A DNA stretch of 64,000 nucleotides, taken from positions 83,124,756 to 83,188,755 of the forward strand of contig CM060731.1 in NCBI GenBank assembly GCA_030704615.1, in the 5' to 3' direction. This DNA comes from Takakia lepidozioides (lineage: Eukaryota > Streptophyta > Takakiopsida > Takakiales > Takakiaceae). The notes beneath the pieces were generated by a model, which saw only the letters and a program-made list of their open reading frames with translations, had not been told where the DNA came from and did no database searches. The translations under genes and the position numbers were made by a program. Positions 10,601-21,049 of this stretch are shown piece by piece; position 1 is the first letter of the stretch, and each line of letters starts with the position of its first letter.

Positions 10601-12287
10601 GGTCAATGCTGGTATGTCCAGGCCTTGCAAGAGGCTCTCCCTCATTTTGTCCACTCGCTCCAAGAACTTCAGTCTCGCTCTGACAATGCAAGAAATGAAG
10701 TCGAAAGAGCAGTGGACTCTTGGGAGAGTTTCGTCTCCTCTGTGGCTGACAAGATCATTGGGAGGAAACTAATTGTCTGCGGTAGAGCTGTTAATTGGTG
10801 GACCAATGAGATTGAACTCAAGATAGCTGAGAGACGAGTCCTCTATAAAGAGTGCTGCAATTTGAAAACCAACAGAGAATTGTGGGCGAGGTACTACCAG
10901 CTCCGTAAAGAGGTCTAGTTTTTGGGCAAATCACACACAGCAGATTGATGCTTGTGTGAAGGGATTTCTAGAGGATATCTGGAAAACCCAAATCAATTTT
11001 TTGTATCAAGGTAAGTCTTACTACCAACGTCAGCCCCTGACAGAGGTAGTTTCTGTCCCTTTGTGTTCCGCTCAAACTGGGCGCGGGGTCAATGGCCACA
11101 AGGCTACGGCAAACAACGTCTTATGAGTACATTCTATTGTACTCTCCCTGGCCATCATCTTGAACCCTCAGAGCTGGTTGGAGTGCATAGAGAGACAAAC
11201 CTGTGATGTTGAAGCAACCACAGAGATCAACAATGCGCAAGTCTGGGCATCCAAGTGCCAGTGCAGTCACACCAATGTCAGTGATACATTCACACCATCC
11301 CACATTGAGTGACTGTAGCCCACTGCAATTCTGTGCTAGTGCCTGCAGCCCCACACAGCAATGAAGCCAGTTAACTGCAAAGACAGATTTAGAGGAGATC
11401 CTCAACAAGGAAAAGAGGAAGGAAAAATAACATGTCTGTGAACGGGACACTGAGACCAAGAGAGAAGAAATTGAGGAGTATTATCACAAAAAATAGGTGA
11501 CTGTACCAGCATGGCAGCATCGGAACAGGCATTGTAGCAACCACAGAGATTGAGGTGCCGCAAGCCATTGCAATGCTGTGCCAGACGCACTAGGCCTTTC
11601 TCTGTGATTTCTGCACATCCACTGAGATCCAGCTTATCCAATTGTGGGCATCCATTGGCTAGGGCGTACAACGACTTATTGGTGAGCTTTCTGTCGTTTG
11701 TCAAGTCAAGGGCCCGCAGATCATGCCAGTTGGCACCTACTGCTTCAATTGCTTGGTCATTCAGAGAGGCACAGCGCCGAAGGTTACAGCTCTGCAGACG
11801 CGAAAACTTAGGAGCCACCGACTGCACTAGCTTGCTCACGCTTTTTCCACACCTGTTGTTTCATGTGCGCCCACTTCAGTCCTTCTTTACATCTCTTCCT
11901 TAGACACAACAGAAGATTTCACCCAACATATCAGACACTGAATGCAGTAGCAACAGCTTACCATGAAAAGGAGAGCTCAAAAATGCCCATGTGCATGGAG
12001 TCTCGCCAACTGGCACAAACCCCACACGCAACCACCACAGTACGATTATCCACCAGTGCAAGAATCCGCACTAGCAATTCCATTGGCAGATCTTGCCACT
12101 TGGATTCCACAGCGTCCAAAGCATTGGCTGATTCATTATCATCTGGACTAACTGCTGTACTCCGCTTCTGCATCATTCGCTTACACTTCTGTTTCATATC
12201 CCGTGGAGCGGATTCCATTTCATCTTCCTCAGAGGCCCAAAAGTGTGATAGGCCTGAGGAGTTACGTGGAACTCCTCTCCCCTTCAT
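7664..12287 (-). CDS. SKP2: SKP2-like F-box/LRR protein, four exons
   Basis: This is the minus-strand homologue of plant SKP2A/SKP2B, F-box proteins that act as substrate receptors in SCF ubiquitin ligases. Exons read by splice signals are 12287-11962, 11852-11507, 11342-11201 and 8253-7664. They total 1404 bases and stay in frame (467 residues, stop TGA). The F-box is near residues 70-110 (WQDLPMELLVRILALVD). Leucine-rich repeats follow, with CxxIT-type ends such as LDLSGCAEITEKG and GWCECITDIGV. The C-terminal LNLSGCTALSALAVQAVCD and SGCLNLTSVHC blocks match the plant family closely. Exon 4 has an unusual serine-rich insert (about residues 310-360) between the repeats. The start is the first in-frame Met after an upstream stop. 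Intron 3 is 2,947 bases and contains a LINE in opposite orientation. No frame break is seen, so the gene is probably functional. Confidence 0.93.
8755..11135 (+). mobile_element. LINE copy A, inside SKP2-like intron 3
   Basis: This non-LTR retrotransposon is inserted antisense to the host gene. The frame from about 9740 gives an APE-type endonuclease: TFNFSGLTNQRKQ, the QETWE block with catalytic Glu, LLGDFNARVG near 10205, IVDYIIMDKNLF near 10410 and SDHFLVW near 10493. An open frame at 8755-9333 may be a remnant of ORF1 but has no zinc knuckle. After 10918 the reverse transcriptase is missing and the sequence jumps to the 3' end shared with copies at 14.2 and 63.2 kb. Frameshifts occur near 9985 and 10765. 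The 3' end (cttatgagtacat, about 11115-11130) has no long A tail. It lies next to or partly within SKP2 exon 3 flanks. Confidence 0.85.
9270..9690. repeat. Tandem repeat of about 140 bp, three copies
   Basis: Units contain ggatttggtact followed by gaatggtttaccaatcctc and caaagtttacacaagac. Starts at 9318, 9455 and 9599 give periods of 137 and 144. The array sits between the LINE's upstream frame and its endonuclease frame, the position where some LINEs have repeated promoter monomers. Confidence 0.85.
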
Positions 12288-12641
12288 TCTGTTCAATCCC
12301 ACTGGCGCCACATCACTAACCTCTGCCAGGTCTGAAGGGCTGCAAACAGCTTGAAGATCATAAATTTGCCCTGAACATCAACGAAGTCGATAAAACCTGG
12401 TTAAGTAGAAGGCAAGTTGGTTTCAGGATTGGCCAAACATTTTGACCCTAGCTGCAAGAGATGTATGAAGACCCCTGCATCCAAATTGGGAAATCCTAGA
12501 GCAATGTCTAGCTGCCCAGGAACCACACTATACCAATCCCATTAGAATAATCTTCAAAGTGTATATGTGAGAAAGAGACGAGAGAGAATGGAACTGTATA
12601 CCATCCTGAGGAAGCCCAGAGCGTATGGGGAGAGAGAATGA

Positions 12642-12900
12642 CACCTTAATCTACGAAAGTTTGAGTCCAGTAGTCTTCGGTTATATTTCAGTCTTCACCT
12701 TTAAGAATCTTAGAGATCTCATGCCCCAAGAGACTGTTCTGTCTGCTCTCAGTGAATGCTCTCAAAGAATGCTCTCAATTTTGTATGCCATGTTCATGTT
12801 CAGTTATATTTCAGTCTTCACCTTCAGGAATATTAGAGATCCCATGCCCCAAGAGAATGTTCTGCCTGCAGGTACTCCTTACTTGAAGAGTTGCACATAG
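12642..12900. repeat. Two-copy repeat of about 70 bp upstream of the SKP2-like gene
   Basis: Related units begin tatatttcagtcttcacctt at about 12682 and 12806, both followed by agagatc(t/c)catgccccaagaga. They lie 5' of the F-box gene. Regulatory meaning is unknown. Confidence 0.75.
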
Positions 12901-14235
12901 CACTCAGAGAGTACTCAAATGCTCAAAAGTAGAGTATTGACAAGAGGTGTCATACAAAATCTAAACAACCTTTACCCCTCCACTGTCTGGTAGACCAGCA
13001 AGACCAGCAAGACCTACTTCACCAACGGGTAGCTAAGACAAAAGCAAGTACACCATATTCTTGGAAATCCTCTGCAGAAAACAAAGGATGGTCAAAGCCT
13101 CATCAAAAAGTTTTGCAGGCAATGTCCGCACTATGTGAAATGCACCTTTGGAGCTAGGAGTGCTAGTATGTTACAGCACTCTGACAGATACGCCCAACTG
13201 TACTTCCCCAATGGGATTAACTGTGCACACACTAGGGAACTTCCGACACCACAGAGAGGGGCTTGGGTGGAGCATGACGGGGAAGGCAAATAGTGAATTG
13301 TGAAAAGAAAAGCTTCCCTTTTAAGAATTGATGTTTGAGCTTACTTGTGCCATAATTATGTGAATACCACCAGATATGCATGGGCAAAGGACCCCACTGC
13401 CCTGGGGCACCAAACTTCCCACCTTCTGTTCTGGAATTGGAGAGACCACTAGCTCCAGCAGCTTATCTACTCAGGAGATCAAGTTCTCAGGCATTCCCAG
13501 CTTATGCTGACATAAAACCTGGTGGGTAATAAACCCTCCAGGAACAACAACTGGTCATATTTCTCTCGGGTAGGCCTCAAGGGTGGTTCATCAAGTCAGT
13601 TTCTCTATTTACATCTCGGATGCCTTGCTTGGAGTTCCTCACAAGATTGTTGCACAAATCTCCCACCAGTCCTGAGCACTCATTCTTGAGCCAGAATTCT
13701 ATCAGTAGATAATACCCTTCAGAACTGTGTTCAAATCAGTATCAAAGGATTCAACTGCAAAGATACGGACAGCTGCAATTTTCTTCACTAGTTCTGTAAT
13801 ATGGAAGTCTACCTACTCTCATCAAATTATGGTAAATCGAAGAGAATTTATCCATCCATGAAGAAGAGACAAAACCCATACTCTTCTCTTTTCAATCAAA
13901 GACACAATCTGATTCCTTTTGCTTTCATGGACTGACATGATGAACTGGTAGAAAATAATCCCATGTTTCACACCAACAACCCAACTGCAGAGAGACCGAG
14001 ACCGAACATCAAGATCAGCTGGGTGCAGTCACACAGAGATTGGCAACATGAGTACAATGAAGTTTGCAACTAGGAAGAGTAATTCAGGTGCACTTTAGTG
14101 GCCCCCCAAAGGGTAAGTCCAGGAGAAACTTCCGGTATGAAACATTGGAGTATACTATGAAGTGCACATAGGACAGGCCAACAACAAGCAAAACTTGTGG
14201 GGACATCTCACATCACCAGAGCAACAATACCCATC
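12900..14235. other. Stretch without recognised gene
   Basis: There is no frame with supported coding features and no repeat I recognise. The stretch is moderately AT-rich and is presumably intergenic or UTR sequence 5' of the F-box gene. Confidence 0.45.
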
Positions 14236-15686
14236 ATACTAGAGAGAGTGTACTCATAAGACGTTTTTGTTGCCGTAGCCTGTGGCCATTGAACCCGCGC
14301 CCAGTTTGAGCAGAACACAAAGACTCCACCATACTAGAGAGAATGTACTCATAAGACATTGTTTGCCGTAGCCTTGTGGCCATAGACCCCGGGCGGAACA
14401 AAAGGGAACAGACACTACCTTTATAAGGGGCTCACTCTGGAAGCGGGACTTACCTTGGTATAAACAATTGGTTCGGGCTTTCCTGATTTCCTCTAGAAAT
14501 TCCTTCACACAAGCATCGATCTGCTGTGTGGCCTGCCCAGCAATTAGAACCCAACAGGGCCAGGGCTTAAGGCTCAACCTCCAGATTTTGAAAGCAGGTG
14601 CAGAGACTATGTTCTCGATGGACCGGAAGAGGATTGCTCTCTGATGAGATTACCCCGGACATTGTATCAGAAAATGGATAGTGTCTTAAAGCTGCCCAGA
14701 CATCGGGCTCGACTATCTCCCTTTTATTGCCCAAAGGTTGACTCCCTGCCCTCAATTTAAATTTCAGTCTCGTGCCGAGGGTAGGTAGACCCTTCAGAAC
14801 GTCCTTAAGGTCCTCACCCCATGTCACAAACTGGAAACAATTTCAGGGACTATTTATGCATAACTTCGTTTCGTTCGGATATTCTTCGTGCTTCTGACAT
14901 GGCCTTAGACACTTCAGCCTCCAAGTCAGCTTCATCTACCAGGGTCAGTTCTTCCTGCCTAATATTCAGATAATTGCCTCTACCTTTTTCCATCAGGACT
15001 TAGTCTGTTTAACAGGAAGGTCTTGCTTCCAAGAAATAGAGTCGTTCATCTTAGGGTATCTGGTGTAAGGCATGTGATTCAACTGACCCCACCATCTGAC
15101 CATGAACTCATCATGTCGCGTGCTCAAGGGTTGTCCGCCAAACTCGCCCGAGCGGCCACGTTAGCTGTTCTAGCGCTGAAATACTCTTAAGGATTTCTGA
15201 AGTTTTAGCATGCTTGGAATTGCCCTCCCAAACGGCAGATCCATACTCCAAGGTCCGTGGCTGGGAAAAAATGTTATAGCTTTATGGATTGCTTTTCCGG
15301 GTTGGTCCTTTTCTAATTCAGTATTAATCCCTCTGCAGTGAAAAAATTGAGTGAGACCCAAAGCTTTGTGTTTAGCTGGTGAACCACTTTTTGTATATGC
15401 GCATACCAGTTACAACTAGAGGAAAACTCAACAACAAGATATGCGTAGGAAAGGAGCACGGGGATCTCTGCACTGCCCCATGTCCATTTGAGATACCCTT
15501 CTCCCTCCCCACGATCATTGATACTAACATTGCCTCCACATGTCAAGATACCTCTTCGCACAATAATCAATCAACTCCTGAAGATTGGATCGGGTATCCC
15601 CTAGGTCCGCGAATTTATCCGCAAACATAATAAACATAATAGCTGGTATGGTGGCATCGCCCACCTTTAACCCCACATCTTCTTCA

Positions 15687-15723
<37 letters not shown>

Positions 15724-15793
15724 TCAGCTGCAAAGTAGGTAGGCATAAGGGGTAAATAACAGGGTCCGGAACTATACCTTCTCTGGAATTCAT
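14236..15793 (-). mobile_element. LINE copy B, 3' part, decayed
   Basis: Reading the minus strand from 15793, the text MFADKFADLGDTRSNLQEL aligns with the FADD box of LINE reverse transcriptase, here with Lys replacing the second Asp. It continues to SYAYLVVEFSSSCNWYAHIQ and QLNTKLWVSLNFF near 15480-15330, typical of the RT C-terminal side. From 14820 it reads DVLKGLPTLGTRLKFKLR, the same text as LINE C at 63.7 kb. The 3' end (acgtcttatgagtac on the minus strand) occurs twice, ending near 14252 and 14350, so the tail is partly duplicated. Several stops and shifts make it inactive. Confidence 0.8.
15690..15720. repeat. (GA)n microsatellite inside LINE B
   Basis: About 15 uninterrupted GA units lie in this stretch. 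The minus-strand reading of it is a Leu-Ser run in the broken RT frame. Confidence 0.9.
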
Positions 15794-15799
15794 AACTTG

Positions 15800-17425
15800 A
15801 CGATGACGACAACAGCCACTTTACACCTTCGTCGACTGAATTGCAATACTCGGGAGTTGCCAGTTGTCTCTTCTCACGCGCTCAAAATCCCGAGCCCTTG
15901 CTTCTCCACACCGAATATGCCTTAACAATTCACGACACCAGTAAGGATTCTCTGCATCTTCCAAGCCTGAATTGCAGTTACAACAGAGTCCGCTTCTTCT
16001 TGGGATGCAGGAAGAAACCGCACAGCAAAGCACGTGAATTTCACTGTCCAGCACCTAGGAGGAAACACTAACTACCGAATTTCACAAGTGCGAACAATTC
16101 CCAGACCTGCCAAGCGTGATGCTGATCAAGGCCCGGGCTGACGTAACACCCCAATTCAACCCCGAATTCCACACAACGGAGCTCGGATTTGGACGGAAAA
16201 CCATCCACAGCGGTCTTACACAGCCTAGCGATGGATCCAAGACGCAACGGTGAGTGGACGCAGGATTGTGGCAGCAGCACAGCCCGCGGGCCTGCCAAGC
16301 TCGAAATAAAGCGGTGGCGGACGCGTGCCGTGCGAGATTTCGAGGAGCGTCCGGAACCTCCCATCTGTCTCTGCCCCAGGACACCAACCCTACTCCACCC
16401 TGGACGGACGGACGTCCATCGACGTCTCGTCCATTGCCAAAGGCGTGACGCTCTAAAGTGTCCCAAGTAGTAGGTAGACAGGTGTCCTCGGCTCCTGAGC
16501 CGGGTGTCCCAGGGGTTTGAGCCCGGCACCTTCCTCATGCCAAGTGCACCGCGCCGCGTCATGTGGAAAACGGCACGTGGCAAACAACGAGCCGGGTCCA
16601 GCCAATGATGCACTCCGATCACCCTCTTTATTTGTACTTAGCTGCCGGCGGATGGGCGTGGATAGATGGCATACTTCATCCACCCATGGAACTGACGAAT
16701 CGACCCGTTGGTTGGCGCACACGGCACGTGATGTTGTGACGTGTGGCGCAAACTTGCCACGTGCCACACTTCCCTTGGCTGGCAGATGATCCTATGACAG
16801 TAGCCAGAGTTTAGCCTTTGGATGGATGAAACAAATATTCATCCCGGAATCATCGTTATAGTGGGGTAAAGGTGAGGCAGGGAAGGACGGGTCAGGCACC
16901 CGTGAGCAGTACCGGGTGGCCGGGCTTTCGTTCCCATGCCACCGGGGCTGTGATGTGTTTGCCCGGGGACACTGGGAACCAGGGCCCGTGATCTAAACAA
17001 CTAAACCTGGTCCCATGATTACCGGCCAAGGCCGGAACCGGGGCTGCGTGGCCCCGGCAGTTTAAGTCACATCCCGAGTTGCGTGCGGCTAACAATCCCG
17101 GGTGGGGACGACGGGCTGGCGGCGGTGAGCGTGCTGTCCTGACTGGTGACCGGCGGTTTCATCCAGCGCGGGAAAGTGCCAACGCGAAAGTGGATCGGTT
17201 TGTGTGCGGTGTTGTGTTTCTCGTCTTTTCGTCAAGCGACAGAGTGACGCACACGCAGAGCAAGACGATGGGAGAGAAGATGCAGCGAAGGAGGAAGAGA
17301 TTACGTCCTTGATGATAGTCTGTGGGGGAAGGTAGCCCGGGGGGGAAGGTGGAAAGAGGTGAACGAGAAAGATAGATAGGTAGAGAGAGGACAGCATACA
17401 GGGTTGGGGAGGGGCGAGAATTGCA
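15800..17425. other. GC-rich stretch without recognised gene
   Basis: Long open frames on both strands between 16.07 and 16.77 kb follow from GC-rich composition and show no domain. A gggctcaaacccc sequence (minus strand near 16515) resembles a tRNA-type B box, but no convincing A box or cloverleaf was found. 16.9-17.1 kb is rich in short ccggg/cccgg palindromes. Confidence 0.4.
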
Positions 17426-17427
17426 CA

Positions 17428-18193
17428 ATGCTCATGGCGGATGAGGATGTCCCGGGGATACCCGAGGACTCGCATTCCCATATGCCTGAAACAGGCCTCC
17501 ATATAGGCCAGTTTGATGACCTGTCCCAAGTGGCAATCGAGGGCAGAGTGTACAAAAGGGGGAACTGGTCAGTGTCCGATGTCATGTATCTCCAGACGTT
17601 CAGGCGGGCGGATATGGAGAATTTTCGTATAGGGGGCACGCATCCTCCAGCATCGCAAAGATGGCAGGCAAGCCTATTAAGACGGGATTAATGATTTACA
17701 CACTCATTTGAGCAAAAAACTGGTGAACTATCTGCTCGAAGAGCTTAGGTTTTGTGTAAGCAATTGTGTGGAACATAAGATGCTATCAAACCAGCAAAGA
17801 AAGCCAACGGTTGTAAGGCCCAAAACGCAGACGAATTGACAACACATGAAACGTTTTTCACAATTATGTGACATAAAAATGACAAACCTTGGGAGGACTG
17901 TTGGCTGGACAGGCAATTGAAGAACAATGCTGGAGTGTCGACATCCATCGAAGCGCACAACAATGCCAGGACAAGTGGGAAGCCCTTGCAACAGAGTTCA
18001 GAAAGGTTGGCGACTACGAAAAGAGCGCCCATGGTGTGCACCTGTCCTACTGGCAAATGTCAAACGAGGACCGGAAAAAGATGAAGTTGCCAACCAATTT
18101 CCCCAAAGAGGTCTTCGCCGCCCTCGATGAATGGTTGGCCAAGGCCAGGCTCATTGCGCTTGCGGCTGGCGGATCACCAGGACCGGATCCAGG
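17428..18193 (+). CDS. Trihelix (Myb/SANT-like) DNA-binding protein, first two exons
   Basis: Two exons encode a trihelix-type Myb/SANT-like domain. Exon 1 (Met at 17428, or 17434) ends near 17669 after YKRGNWSVSDVMYLQ ... SQRWQ. Exon 2 begins near 17914 with AIEEQCWSVDIHRSAQQC and continues QDKWEALATEFRKVGDYEK, YWQM and LPTNFPKEVF, the family's usual helix pattern with spaced Trp residues. Joining needs a GC donor (cag|gcaagc) with a normal AG acceptor, a rare but accepted intron class. Exon 2 can end at the gtatgg donor near 18193. Later exons are not recognised. It probably acts as a nuclear DNA-binding protein or transposon-derived relative. Targets are unknown. Confidence 0.7.
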
Positions 18194-18199
18194 TATGGC

Positions 18200-19130
18200 A
18201 CATGGCTTCTGCTGGCATGCAATATTTCCTTCTGGTGATAAAGTTTACTGCCTGGAAGCGTTTTCTTTCAAAGAACATAAAGTCCGATCTCAGCCCTATC
18301 TTGGGCCTGCATCCGAGAGACAGACACACTGTGCTTTCCCCACTAGCGTGACTTCAATGTGGATAAAGACGTAGTAGAGTGGAAAGGCAAAGTAGAAAGA
18401 CAGATTCCAACGTACCTGAGCGCCAGACGCAACCATCCCACAGTGCGCCTTCCGTAGTTGCTCCACAAAGCCGCAGAGGCAGTGTGAGAGAGGGTCGGGC
18501 TTTTTAAGGGGTTTGCCGGCCACAGGGTTCGCCATAGCCGGTTGCATGCAGCAAGCTCATGGGAACACGGAAAGACGCCCTGCATTTTAACCGGGAACAG
18601 AGAGCTTTGAGAACGTATAGGGAACTCGATCTTATACCGTAGCCGCCCGGGACCCGGTATTTAAAATCCCGGGTGCCCATCGATCCCACATGGGACCCGT
18701 TGCACGGCGCAGTGCAGCACGGGTTTGGGCTGCCCCCACCTCAGAATGATCGACAGGGATGGCGGGCGGTTTGATCGTTGCATGGGCAGGACATCGATCG
18801 TCGCTGCGAAGATAGTGTTCCGTGCACGATATTCCATTTTGTTTGTGGAGGTCCTTGTCGGTGCACTGTGACCTAATCAGGTTCCTTAGTAACCTAGGAC
18901 TCAGACATTAGGTTGGCGTACGGTGGTTGGAACTTGATAATCGTCCGATCTGACGGGGAGCGGATCGGGGCCGGTGAAAGGAAGAGATAAGAGATCTGAT
19001 TATGTACGTTGGGCAAGATGATGGACCATTGGATTTTGGGCGACAGGCCAGGCCTTCTGTGGTAAAGAGCTGAGGGCGACTTCCTGTGAGAAGGTGGGTG
19101 GGGAACGCGCTTTGTCTTGTTCCCACAGTT
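18200..19130. other. No recognised gene between the trihelix and BED exons
   Basis: Only short frames lie here on both strands. Near 18630-18700 there are cccggg/accgg palindromic pieces like those at 16.9 kb. Confidence 0.4.
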
Positions 19131-19187
19131 AGGGTTTGAAGAATCTGAGGGACCCATCTTGCTGCTTGCAAGATCGAGTGATAGACA

Positions 19188-19624
19188 TGGTGAAATTGAA
19201 GGGGATAGAGTGGCAACATGTAGTGGTGGTGAAGGAACCGGAGAAACATGGCATGGCCACGCTTGTCAGGTGCGCTCACTGTGAGAAAGAGTTTCAAGGA
19301 AATGCCATGCGGATCAGGGCCCATTTGCTTGGTAATAAGCGCTCAGCCGGTGTTTCTGGGTGTCCGTCCTGTCCAGAAGATGCAAGAGCGGAGCTGCGAA
19401 TCAAGGATCAAGAGAAGGCGCTCACAAAGCGGAAGCGGGAGGCACGGAGGGCGAGGGCTGTCTCCTCAGCGTCTGACCATAGCTCGGAAAGCCCACAGCA
19501 CATGGATCTTAAAGTTGCTTTGCGAAAGGGAGAGAAGTCGGCTTTAGAGCAAGCAATAACGCGCATGTTTTTTGCCAACAGTTTACCTGTCAACGTTATG
19601 AACGCTGTTCAGCAAACGGCAGCG
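19188..19624 (+). CDS. BED-type zinc finger, hAT-like N-terminal exon
   Basis: The frame starts at Met 19188 (MVKLKGIEWQHV) and carries a BED-like finger: CAHCEKEFQGNAMRIRAHL, then a Cys pair in SGCPSCPEDAR. A basic linker follows, and then ALEQAITRMFFANSLPVNV, which resembles the segment after the finger in hAT transposases and derived proteins. A good donor (cg|gtgagc) ends the exon at 19624. The catalytic core is not seen downstream, so this may be a domesticated or truncated hAT relative. An extension upstream to 19136 is open but has no family support. Confidence 0.6.
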
Positions 19625-19879
19625 GTGAGCCGTCTCTCTCTCTTCCCCTCTTGCCATCCACCTCTCCTATCTCCCTTGTCAGAAGCGTATGTTTAAGAGT
19701 CTCTGATTCTTCCTTTACCTGTCGTAGAGAGACTTTGCCTTGGGCTCTGAAGTGAGGGGGACACACTTTGGCCATCTCATCGAGAGAGGATAAACCATAG
19801 TTAATTGAACCAATTCTCTTTAGAGACTACCAACTCTTGCTGTAGCTATTTAAAGCGGGATGGACAATGATATGTTTGC

Positions 19880-20530
19880 CACATGCCAGGGAACATGCTG
19901 CCAAGTGCTGCGAGCAGAACACCCACACTTTTGCACGGCTCCTGTTCTCGAGTGATTTATTCTCTTGAGCACCTTCGGCCCTCAGTGTCAGAGCTATTTT
20001 GTCGCAACCATGGCCACAGTATTGTTCTGTGGAAGCATCAGAGCTTTGCACATATGTTTGTTTCGAAAATTGATTTACCTTGAATTTTGGGGTTGTTAGT
20101 ATGATGTCGCGAGCAGAAACCATCTCAAAGATCTAAGGACATGGGTTGCCACAGCATTGTTGTGTGGAAGCATCAGAGCTTTGCAAAATATCCTTGTTTC
20201 GAAAATTTAACTACCTTGCTTTTGTTGCTTGTTAGATGATGTTGCTCAAAGTTCATTGTGGCGGGAAACTGTTTTTAGACGATGGCTATGACAGCCACAT
20301 ATCTTGATAGCTTCTTTGAAGGTTTTGGACTTAGAGGGAGAAAAAGGACGTGGGTTGCTGCAGTACGCAGCAGAGCTTTGCAAATATCTTTGTTTCGGCT
20401 TGCTTTTGGGGGTTGTTAGTACGATGTTGCTTACAGTTCTTTGTGGTGTGAAAACGTGTTTAGAGCATTGCTATGACAGCCACAGATCTCGATAGCTTCT
20501 TTGAAGGTTTTGGACTTAGAGGAGAAACAA
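19880..20530. repeat. Degenerate triplication of a segment of about 180-200 bp
   Basis: The features agcatcagagctttgca, ttgtttcgaaaatt and ggttgttagtaNgatgt recur at about 20030-20105, 20170-20235 and 20370-20425. The text gctatgacagccaca followed by gatagcttctttgaaggttt recurs at 20286 and 20472. The last copy carries the SAM-like exon start, so an exon and its flank were duplicated and only the last copy stayed open. Confidence 0.75.
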
Positions 20531-20700
20531 TCTCAAAGATTAAGGACATGGGTTTCACGGGGAAGACATTTATGTCAAATCTGGATGAGCTTCCAAGCCT
20601 GCTTGAGTCCATCAACACACACCACCAGCTCACTCTTGGAGAAGAATGGGGTATCAAGGGTGCAGTAAAGAAGTGGCAAAAAGGTTTTCCTCTGTCCCTT
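20473..20700 (+). CDS. SAM-like domain exon
   Basis: From Met 20473 the frame reads DLDSFFEGFGLRGETISKI, then MGFTGKTFMSNLDELPSLL and LGEEWGIKGAVKKWQ. The helix spacing and the Gly before the final helix resemble a sterile alpha motif. It follows the triplication and lies about 850 bases after the BED-finger exon, so it may belong to the same transcript. The open frame continues to 20850 but without recognisable domain text after about 20700. It could be a host gene fragment or a transposon-derived protein. Confidence 0.45.
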
Positions 20701-21049
20701 GAACCTTTCAGTCGTGCAGATTTTGGGACCTATACACGTCTTGGTAGTGGCAGGTGGTATGTTATCTTAAGGGGCTTGGAGGGGTTTCTCAACCCTTCCA
20801 AGAGGCCTTACTGTTTGCAATGCACACATTCTGTCTCTCTCCCATTTTGACAAGCGAACGAGCAGGTGTCATCTTGGGTGATGCAGATCATCAAGTGATT
20901 TTTGCACAACCAGAGGATGAGAAGTGGCCTGACCCCGAGAATGGTGCGGGAAATGGGTCTTGTAAGGAGCTCTCCTGCATTCGTAAGTTCACACTCTTGA
21001 ATACTTTTTCCAGCAGCTTTTCCTTCCCTTCTGTGGAAATTTGGCCTTA

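Noticed and set aside
16490-16600. tRNA-like or SINE head with gggctcaaacccc on the minus strand
   Set aside because: A B-box-like sequence alone; no convincing A box at the right distance.
16068-16767. Overlapping frames of 100-184 codons on the minus strand
   Set aside because: GC-rich stretch with open frames on both strands; no domain, no splice logic.
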